Assembly (NCBI GenBank): GCA_015039365.1
Contig: WION01000011.1
Span: 558,001 to 622,000, forward strand
Source of the DNA: Amanita rubescens
Taxonomy: Eukaryota; Basidiomycota; Agaricomycetes; Agaricales; Amanitaceae
Reading direction: 5' to 3'
Length of the DNA stretch: 64,000 nt
Part shown: one piece after another, positions 56,914 through 64,000 of the stretch
Numbering within the stretch: the first letter of the stretch is position 1
Layout: each line of letters starts with the position of its first letter
Made by a program: the position numbers and the translations under genes
The notes under the pieces: model-generated
What the model was told of the DNA's origin: nothing
Database searches by the model: none
What the model saw: the letters and a program-made list of their open reading frames with translations, nothing else

Positions 56914-58660
56914 TTAAAAATCCTCGTTATCGTCGGCAAGAGATAGTAATAGATCATTCTTTTCGTCGATTGACATCCCTTTCATCAGCGCTCGGATGTT
57001 CTTGGTGTAATTTGGTTTAGACTCTCGGACTTCTTCTTCTTCCCAATTTCCATCACCATCATCTGATGTGGCTCGAATGTGACGTTTGGGCGTGAATCCT
57101 CTTTTCTTTCCTCCTTTAAATCTTCCTTTCCCTTTGTTTCTTTTCTTCTTTGGGCATTGCCCTGACATGTGTCCTTTGATTCCGCAGATGAAACATAAAC
57201 CGTCTTTAATATAGCGTTCTCTTTCTTCCTTGGACATAGATCTGATCATAAGCTCTAATTCTGGATCTTCATCCTTTTCTAGATATTTATGATCAATCTG
57301 CATTGCCCAAGATTCGTCGTTGTGAGAGGATGATGAATGACCGTTTCCAGATCGAGGTGAATAGGCATATGAACGGGTTCAGATGTTGTCGAGTTTGATA
57401 GCTATGTCGTACCAGTCTTGTAACGTTTTTGGGTTCATGAGCATTGCTTTTTCGAACTCTGGTGCTGTAAGTCCTTTTCCGAACATATGGAATGCTGCTT
57501 CTCCTTCGATTCCGGCTTTTGTAATTTGTTCCTTGAACTGATTTACATAATTGGGTAGGGTCATCTGTTTCTTTCCTTTCATAGACGATCTGTTTTGTAG
57601 ATTGAGAATTTTCGTGTATGCATTTCCACTTGGATCAACTTCTCCCCAATCTGTCAAGAATGACAGTTTGAATGCTTCCCAATCATCAAATAAAGCAGGT
57701 CTCGTGATGCCTCCTTCAGTGGTGGCGCGAGATTTTCGTAATTCTGCTAATTTATTCTTTTTCCACTGTCTGGCTCCATCCGAGATCTTATTCAGGGCGG
57801 CAAGGATTTTTAAACGGTCTGTGTTCATCCGTTCAGGGTTCATATCAAAGAAGATTTCGATGTCTTCTATGAACGTGTTGGCATCCTTTCTGGGTGCAGG
57901 GTCTGTACTTCCTCCAGACATTCTTGGTGATGGTGGGGGTGATGGATCTCTGCGTGGTGGAGTTGGGTCGGGTTTAGGTTCGTCTACTTCGATTCTGTCA
58001 GAGTCAAATGGGTCTTCTTCGTCCTTTTCTTGTTTAGGGTTCGAAGGACCTGGTTCGGGTTTGGTTGGTTGTTGGGCAGGTGTTGGTGTCGTTCCAACTG
58101 AAAGGTCACTGAGAAAATCAAGGGATAGATCGGGTTCTTGATCTGTATCTCCTTCTTTCTCGGATTCACTATCGTTTAGGCCAAAGTTTGCTTTCTTTTT
58201 GCCTTTTGTAGTTGTCGATGTGGGAAGGAGAGTTCTCGGTCTTAAGTTCTCTGGTAGAGCGTCAACAGTCCCTTTTATCCAAGTAGGGGTGTTGAAGTAT
58301 TCGTTAGGGACAAAGTCTTGTGTTTCGGATGCTATCCAACGTTCTGTGAGGTGATCGAATCTGATGTGCTGTTCCTGAAGATATAGATCTGCGAAGTAAT
58401 AGTATGATTCGTTCGGAGGTCTAGTTTCTTTTTGTGGTATCCAGAATTCTTGTTCTTTAACTGGATTTCCTCCTAAATCTTCCCAGATTCGTTTTGCACC
58501 GTTTAGTCTGACGTAGTATCCGTCAAGAACGTAGTTCCCTTTACGATCTCGTGTAGCTCTATTTGGTGGAGCTCTCCAATCCGTTTTGACAACGTGGCCA
58601 GTAACCTACGGGCTGGCTTTCCGGAAGTTCGTCGAAGTGTATGTTATCAAATGCCAATGA
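56914..58660 (-). pseudogene. Gypsy gag (premature stop and frameshift)
   Basis: Reading leftward, an open frame from about 58600 gives a W/Y-rich N-terminal domain (E-F-W-I-P-Q, Y-Y-Y-F-A-D-L-Y) and an acidic P/E-rich linker. A capsid-like region follows from M-S-G-G (57921) to 57382. An in-frame TGA at 57379-57381 interrupts it, and the same frame resumes to the zinc knuckle C-F-I-C-G-I-K-G-H-M-S-G-Q-C (about 57180-57140). It stops at 56914-56916. Near 58597 a one-base shift separates it from upstream in-frame sequence, and no start ATG remains. The gag stop lies 11 bases before the original pol ATG. Confidence 0.82.
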
Positions 58661-58681
58661 ATCGATGTTCAGGCTTATTGA

Positions 58682-58694
58682 TAAGTTCGACTTA
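58682..58694 (-). other. Self-complementary primer-binding site of the gypsy element
   Basis: Two bases inside the 5' LTR end, the transcript strand reads TAAGTCGAACTTA. This is the exact complement of TAAGTTCGACTTA at 58885-58897 in the LTR, about 33 bases after a TATAAG box (58925-58930) and so near the expected transcript 5' end. No tRNA 3'-end (TGG-) match is seen. Confidence 0.65.
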
Positions 58695-58696
58695 AT

Positions 58697-59154
58697 TGTT
58701 ACGAACTCGTTAATCTCAACCTAAGTTGCAACGACAACTCTAGTCACGATTACAAGTCTTAAGTCAAACGTTAAGATTATAAGTTCAATACTAAGTCAGG
58801 ACGTTGACTTAGGATCTGAGGACGATTGTGGTAGATGAGTTAAGAGTAAGGTTATATTGCCAGACGACAATAAACTAAAACAGCTAAGTCGAACTTAGGG
58901 TTCGACTCTAGAATACATGAAGTACTTATACTAGCAAGTACAAAGAGACGTACTAATTAATGAATAAAGGTAAGTACGAATGTAGGTATAAGGACGGCGT
59001 CATATGTGGAATAAGGAATGGTATAAGTAAGTAAACGAGCTTGTCCGTACGAATCAAGCATAAGGGGTGAGACGGATAAGGTATGCATAAAGAAAATGAA
59101 CATGTCCGACGTGTCATGTAAGCATAATGCGGGAGTCCGTACCGTGTTGTAACA
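58697..59154 (-). repeat. 5' LTR of the gypsy element
   Basis: TG…CA ends; TATAAG promoter box on the minus strand at 58930-58925. Confidence 0.93.
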
Positions 59155-59597
59155 CCCCAGCTCTCTCGCACGTGCACCCCAGCTCTTTTGCACATGCACC
59201 CCAGCGCTCTCTCTCGCACCTGGGCCCCAGCTCTCTCTCACACCCCAACTCTCTCACACATCCGATTCCCAGCTCTCTCGCATGCGCACCCAGCTCTCTC
59301 CATAGCTCTCTCTCTTGTGCACACCCCAGCTCTCTCGCAGGACCCCATAGCTCTCTTATGTACCCCGCTCTCTGTCAAGACTGCTCAGGACCGGTCAGGA
59401 CCAGTCCAGACCGGTCTGAGACCGCTTTCAGTCCGAGACCGGTCAGGACTGGTCCAGGACCGATACAGGACTGCAGTCCTGTCCTGCTGCAGTCTCGGTC
59501 CTGTCCTCTGGCTTTTGGAGGATTCAGTCCTCAGTCCTGTCCTCGGTCTTGCCCTCCGGGGCCAAAAGACAGGACAGGACAGGACTCTGCAGCACTA
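59155..59597. repeat. Right part of the hAT-type non-autonomous element
   Basis: Continuation of the CTCTC minisatellite to about 59375, then GGTCC/GGACC-rich DNA and the right terminal inverted repeat. Confidence 0.85.
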
Positions 59598-59874
59598 TGC
59601 AAGGAAGAAGGCATCAAGCCTTTGCAACTGATTAAGTTTGTACGCAAGCGTTGGGGTTCAATGTACGATCTGGTTCAACGTGCAATTATAAATAAAGCGG
59701 TGCATAGTTTTGATCATGGGCGCTCATTCATCCAGCTTACATCACCTCACAGGCAATTAACAAATTCTGTGTTGTTGCCGACGCATCTGGTAAGGTACCA
59801 AAGCTCAAGAACAAGTTCTATGAAGATTACCGTATTGGAAACCAAGAATGGGGTCTGTTGCGATGTTTCAGGAT

Positions 59875-60738
59875 TTTGAGTGGGTGTCTGAGATGAGGTA
59901 TGGGGAATAGGTGAGTTTGATAAGCTTGTAGCTCGTCCGTTTCTCGATGGATTTCCTTCATTTAGGACTGGATTTTTAGCGTTTTCGAGGCTCTTTCCGG
60001 ACGCGTTGACCGTTTTATGATTGGCGTCCTCGTTCGTCGGCAGTGCGACGTTCTCTGTAGAAGTGACCACTTTTGAGGGTTGATTGTTGTTCCTGTAAGT
60101 CTCCCCTTCAATCAAAGTCGTCTCTGGGGCTAAGGCACTTCTTTTGTCGAAGTATACATCGCGTTCAACAGTTACAGCACGTCGATCCTCCCAGTAGATG
60201 CGGTACCCCTTTGATTCCTCGTCATAACCTATGAAGCGGCCATCTTTGACTTTGGAGCCTAATTTGGAACTGTGGGTTCGTTTTACCCATACACGGCAAC
60301 CCCATTCATGGATATCCGACAGGTCCGGACGGTTTCCAGTTGCCATTTTGAGCGGTGTCTTGGAATCCGGCAGTGCTTTTGTGGGAACGCGATTGCGTAA
60401 CCAGACAAGGTGAGCAGCTGCTTCTGCCCATAAGGATTCGGGGAGTCCTGACGAAGCTAATAGGGCTCTGATCCCCTCTCCGATGGTGCGATTCGCACGC
60501 TCGGCTTTCCTGTTGGACTGTGGACTATCATGGACCGTCAGGTGACGAGCAGTTCCGGCTTGTTCGAGGTGGGCTTTGAAGGCTGCGCCCGTGAATTCTC
60601 CTCCTCGGTCTGTACCCAGAATCTTTATCCTTCCATCACGTTGCATCTTAACCCATGCCTCATAAAGTTTATAGGCTTGGAATGCTTCCGACTTTTTGTG
60701 AAGGAAGTAGATCCGTTGCTCGTGAGTGTATTCATCTT
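59875..60738 (-). pseudogene. Copia integrase core, 3' truncated
   Basis: Continues from the gag-pol piece right of the solo LTR: D-E-Y-T-H-E-Q-R, then the second catalytic aspartate in T-D-R-G-G-E-F and the glutamate in N-R-K-A-E-R-A-N-R. A copia-type C-terminal part follows (W-G-C-R-V-W-V, F-I-G-Y-D-E-E-S-K-G-Y-R). It ends in low-complexity T/Q-rich linker at the deletion junction. Residues read beyond 59875 belong to the hAT gene antisense. Confidence 0.82.
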
Positions 60739-60743
60739 GAAAT

Positions 60744-61420
60744 TGTAAGGACGGTGATCCTAATTGGGACGGAGCCCGGGAACTAAGCCGCGGACAGGGA
60801 AGGACGGAGTATAATGGAGTCCGGGACGTAGTGGGGAAAGGCTAGGCTTCAGCGTGCAAGCTGCGCCGTGCTAACATACGTCTTGCCTAAACTTCTGGAG
60901 AACGCTCTGGAGTCCGGGATGGAGTCCGGGACCGGAGTCCGAAGGGCGAGCGGTCTGGATGAGGTCTTAGACAATGAAAGACAGGGAGTCAATACAAGTT
61001 GGGGCACAATCCAAGTCGATATTCGGACTACTGTATGAGTACAAGTGAGGCCTTATATACGTAGTCCGACAAGGGGAGTTATGGCCGTGTTCTGATGAGA
61101 ACAGGAAACTATGGAGATATGGAACAGGAAGTGGAGTAGAGCATATGGTATGAAGGGATAATGATACCAGTGATACCCGAGATGAAACAAGAGGTGAAAC
61201 AAGTATGGAAAATACGTAGAAAGGAACTTAGCGAATATGCACGGAGTTGTGACGGAGTTGTGACGGAGTCCGTCACGGAGTTTGTCACGGAGTTTTCGGA
61301 GTTTTGGCATAGGCTTGATATGAGATGCGACATGGGTGGAAAGTGGTCATGGGTATAGTCAGGAGTCCATCGGGGTCCGAGGTCACGGAGTTTGGGTGGA
61401 GTCTGGAACGGGATATGACA
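60744..61420 (-). mobile_element. Solo LTR (677 bp) in copia integrase
   Basis: Transcript-strand ends TGTCATATCC…CCTTACA with TSD GAAAT on the plus strand (60739-60743, 61421-61425). It is rich in 'gtgacggag' and 'agtccggga' short repeats. The family differs from the other LTRs here. Removing it rejoins Y-Y-I-L-F to Q-D-E-Y-T in the integrase. Confidence 0.9.
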
Positions 61421-61425
61421 GAAAT

Positions 61426-63140
61426 AAGATGTAATACTTCTTCCCTTTCAGAGATGCAGTCTCCGTAGGTCCCCAAAGGTCCGAAACGACCTTATCGCCA
61501 TATCGTTTTGCCCGATCACTGGTACTCAGTTTCGGAAATGGTCGGCGTGGTGCTTTTCCCTCAATACATCCGGGACAGGTTTCGGCTTTAGAACCTGTGT
61601 CAAGGTCTATTCCAGTGATGGTTCCTTCCTTGACCATACGACGTAAGTCATCGTTATTGATATGTCCCATTTTTCGATGTAATTCATTGATAGACATCTT
61701 TCCAGATACGGCGAGAGCTAAATCCGATCCGGGTGAGCCATTTGTGGCAATGGATACCCGATATAGGCCGTTGACTAAGGGAATTTGCCCAATAGTGCGG
61801 CGACGTTTGGGTTTGGGGGTGCGAACGGTACAGATTCCATCTTCCATATTGACAGAGAATCCTTTCCGGTCTATGGTTCCAACAGAGATAAGCGTGAAGG
61901 CGAAATCGGGTGAGTAATAGACGTCCTTCAATGTTACTCTTGTCGGCTGATTGTTTTCTCCCATCGGGAGGATTATCTTTAGATCACCGCGGCCGGTGGC
62001 TTGTAGGGTAACGCCATTAGCCGCTTTTATATCTTTGGGTTCGATCGTGACAAAATTGATTAGATCGGAGCGGTTGGGAGTGAAGTGACGGGTAGCGCCG
62101 CAGTCGATGATTGCGCTGCAGCTGGCCGGATACGTGGCAAGGGCTTCGAGAGGTTCCGTGGGGCAGCAGGTGACGGCGAGGGATACGTCCTTGTTGTCAG
62201 TGTCGTCCGTGGACGCTACATTCGCTTTCCCAGTATGTTTCCTCTCCTTTTTGCCGTGATCCTTCTGATCATCCTTCTTTTTATCCCAGGGTGCCTGTCC
62301 CTCTTTTCCGCCGCCTTTCATGAAGCAATCCTCCCGTTTGTGCCCGTCGCGTTTGCAATTGGTGCATTTTATGTTTTTCTTCTCAGCACGCTTCTTCATG
62401 TGAGCAGCAACCATCACCGCGTTTTCGGCGGCTTTATCAGCTTCTTTGTGAACCTTTTGTTCGTCGGCCTCTTCGTGGATGGCCACGATTATTTGATCAC
62501 TGGTGAGTATTTTTTGATTTACTCGTGCTGTGGCGCTGAGAGTTTGTAGGAGCGAGCGGTAGCTGGCAGGGAGAGATTTTCGGATCATGGCGGCGAATGA
62601 CTGGTCTGACATCGGAGCGCCCATCCCTTCGAGTTGTTCCTTCAACTCGGACATGGTGGCGAGGTGTGTGCGTACATCGTCATCCTCGAGGCAGATCTTA
62701 TTCTGCATTTTCGCCAGAAGGCTGACTTGGATTAGATCACCCTTTTTCTCCATGATCGACACAAGTTTGGACCAGACTTTGGCAGCAGAGGCTTCATTTT
62801 TGACTTGGAGGAAGAGCGATTGACCGATCGTCTCGTAGATCACCTCCCGGACCGATGCCTCCTTTTGTTCAAATTGGTCAACCTCTTTCTCGATCTCATC
62901 GATCTGGGTTGAGGTGAGTTCCATCGTGCTTCCTTTCCTGTAAACCTTATCGGATTTGGTTTCAATCTCGGTTGGTTTCCGCGCAGTCCCCGACACATGA
63001 CGCTTTAGCCCTTTATGGGTGAGGGTATTCATTATCCTCTCCCGGTATGTGATCCAGTTGGATCCATCGTCCTTGAGCTTCGGAAGCTTGAGGAGTTTAA
63101 TGGCATCTGTAGTTGACATGGTGGTAGACTCGGGGCCCAT
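61426..63140 (-). pseudogene. Copia gag-protease-integrase N-terminal part
   Basis: One open frame from ATG 63138-63140. UBN2-type gag (W-I-T-Y-R-E-R-I, V-W-S-K-L-V), zinc knuckle C-T-N-C-K-R-D-G-H-K-R-E-D-C, then protease I-I-D-C-G-A-T-R-H-F (the usual D-S/T-G is here D-C-G). It continues with the pre-integrase zinc region (H-R-K-M-G-H…C-P-G-C) and the first catalytic aspartate (V-S-D-L-W-G-P). The frame is intact up to the solo LTR, so disruption is by insertion and by the left-end deletion. Confidence 0.88.
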
Positions 63141-63144
63141 AACC
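63131..63144 (-). other. Primer-binding site, half-tRNA type (Ty1/copia)
   Basis: Transcript strand GGTTATGGGCCCCG directly after the LTR, identical to the site in copy R. Confidence 0.7.
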
Positions 63145-63399
63145 TGTTGGCAGAGAAGGCGAGATCTTAGGGATAAAGCCTCAGTTATTGGTAAAGAGCT
63201 AATATTGGTATAATCTACCTTAGGGATAAACTAAGTAGAGTAAGTATGAGGTGTAGACGAATATATAAGATGGTACTCATGCCTCAGTTATTGGTAAAGA
63301 ACTGAGGCGTCGTAGACGAACATTCGACGTATAAAATAATCGGAATAAACAAGTGCAAATAATGGACTTAGCGGTATAACGCGGGCTCGTACTCCAACA
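63145..63399 (-). repeat. 5' LTR of the Ty1/copia element (255 bp)
   Basis: Plus strand TGTTGGCAG…CTCCAACA. An internal direct repeat, 'cctcagttattggtaaagag', occurs near 63179 and 63281. Confidence 0.85.
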
Positions 63400-64000
63400 G
63401 ATATGCGAGGTCCTTGCGGTATGGACTCAGTTCCAGAGTGCTATCCTTTTCTTAAACCCAATGTAGGAACCTCGTAGCGCTCAAGCAGAATTCTTGTCGG
63501 CATCAAATCCTACTGTTTCAAAGGTGTTACCGATCCTTGAATGCCTTCGAACCAGATGGGAGGTGTTTGCTTCGACGCATAAGTTTGCTCCAGTCAGAGA
63601 CGCTATTGAGGCTGGATTAGCAAAAGTTGGGAAGTGGTACAAGGATATAAGGAAGAACGATATGGTTTTTGTTTGCCTTGGTACGTACAATATTGATAAT
63701 GCTTTTCTAAGGCCCCGATGATCATTGTGCTTCAGCCTTAGACCCATCCATCAAGCTCAAGTACTGCAAATCCAAGTGGAACGACAATGACTTTGAAGAA
63801 GGGATGCAGCTACTGAACAAAGTGGTAAGTAGCCGTCATTCCTATTGAAATCTTATGAGACTAAGCTGGTTATGTTATGCTAGTTTGACCGCTATGCTGT
63901 ACAATCATTAAGGTCCAAGGCGAATGCATCAGCTGCTCCAGATTCGGAAAAGGCCTCGCAGCAAGTTCCAGTCAAGCGGCGTGGATACGGTGCTAGCTTT

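Larger units (their letters stand above)
42865..59154 (-). mobile_element. Ty3/gypsy chromovirus with third ORF, interrupted by copy R
   Basis: LTRs lie at 42865-43316 and 58697-59154 with TSD CCCCA (42860-42864, 59155-59159). Transcription runs leftward: gag (58.6-56.9 kb), pol (49060-45116, split by copy R at its start codon) and a third ORF (45114-43357). Own length is about 8.45 kb. The primer site next to the right LTR is complementary to the LTR itself, as in self-priming Tf1-type elements. Gag contains a premature stop and a frameshift, so this copy is probably inactive. Confidence 0.95.
42123..59597. mobile_element. Non-autonomous hAT-type element (MITE-like) hosting the gypsy element
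   Basis: Terminal inverted repeats TAGTGCTGCAGAGTCC (42123-42138) and its complement (59582-59597) are perfect. The 8-bp TSD TGCAAGGA (42115-42122, 59598-59605) is diagnostic of hAT transposition. Without the inserted gypsy element it is about 1.2 kb: GGTCC/GGACC-rich ends around a CTCTCTCGCACCCCAGCT-type minisatellite. It has no coding capacity. It interrupts the hAT transposase gene between C-K-D/E codons; removing it with one TSD copy rejoins the frame. Confidence 0.9.
59875..63399 (-). mobile_element. Truncated Ty1/copia element (5' LTR to integrase)
   Basis: The 5' LTR (63145-63399), primer site (63131-63144), gag-protease and integrase are present. RT, RNase H and the 3' LTR are missing at the left end, where copia sequence passes directly into hAT coding sequence near 59875. 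The right flank GATAT (63400-63404) is one TSD copy; only GAT remains on the left, consistent with a later deletion across the left junction. A solo LTR splits the integrase. Confidence 0.88.
38953..64000 (+). pseudogene. hAT-family transposase gene split by nested insertions (3' end outside window)
   Basis: Coding pieces: 38953-39217, 39269-39576, 39986-40090, 40142-40338, 40393-40600, 40655-40693 continued at 41103-41219, 41276 to about 41503, 41564-41682, 41737-42022, 42073-42122 continued at 59606 to about 59870, then 63400 to the edge. In order they give a BED-type zinc finger (I-C-Q-L-C…H-I-R-R), D-Q-A-F-E-G-V-D-H-P-x-F, the hAT core (T-F-D-L-W-T-S, T-A-H-Y-I-D, W-C-T-A-D-N-A-S), a C-V-E-H-T-I-H-L segment, and N-P-T-V-S-K-V-L-P near 63510. 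Each insertion has its own TSD; removing inserts restores reading. The gene is dead through insertion, not point decay. Whether it was a transposon or a domesticated gene is undecided, as no terminal repeats were found. Confidence 0.85.

Noticed and set aside
62085..62549. Plus-strand frame with membrane-like segments
   Set aside because: Antisense to the copia gag-protease frame, which has clear zinc-knuckle and protease motifs; the hydrophobicity is a by-product of the complementary codons.

Overview
This is nuclear DNA of a filamentous fungus, most likely an Agaricomycete (basidiomycete). The signs are many GT..AG introns of about 45-65 nt, multi-exon genes with very short exons, a chromodomain Ty3/gypsy element, Ty1/copia and hAT elements with introns, and relics of MAPKK and mitochondrial DNA polymerase genes with fungal-type motifs. 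There are no bacterial operons, no CRISPR array, and I recognised no tRNA or rRNA gene.

Layout. 1-6253: right part of a copia-type LTR element (copy L) whose interior is non-coding and packed with small hairpins; it has landed in the signal-peptide exon of a small secreted-protein gene (6254-6362, minus). 6.9-7.7 kb: broken arginine/serine-rich gene. 8.5-16.8 kb: tandem family of seven small double-stranded-RNA-binding-domain (dsRBD) genes, one broken, with one shared three-exon plan and a repeated promoter block; a MAPKK relic and an intact seven-exon PD-(D/E)XK nuclease-fold gene sit among them. 18.0-19.0 kb: relic of mitochondrial DNA polymerase gamma. 21.3-27.6 kb: a P-loop GTPase gene whose downstream half is a ladder of about 65 intron-like units separated by exons of about one codon; 48 of these units are near-identical 62-nt introns. 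28.5-35.3 kb: satellites, including a ~395-bp family arranged as an inverted array.

35.6-38.2 kb: a gag-only LTR element. From 38,953 to beyond the right edge lies one hAT transposase gene split by nested insertions, each dated by its target-site duplication (TSD): two solo LTRs (ACGAC, CTATG); a non-autonomous hAT element (TSD TGCAAGGA) at 42123-59597; inside it a Ty3/gypsy chromovirus (CCCCA) at 42865-59154; inside that a full second copy (copy R) of the hairpin-rich copia element (GTCAT) at 49061-56897. A separate truncated Ty1/copia element at about 59875-63399 carries its own solo LTR (GAAAT).

Most unusual: (1) the single-codon-exon ladder, in which the 3-nt exons vary more than the introns around them; (2) the hairpin-packed interior of the copia-type element, whose two copies show paired compensatory substitutions; (3) the dsRBD gene array. 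Splice sites and frames were read by eye; no search or RNA evidence was available.
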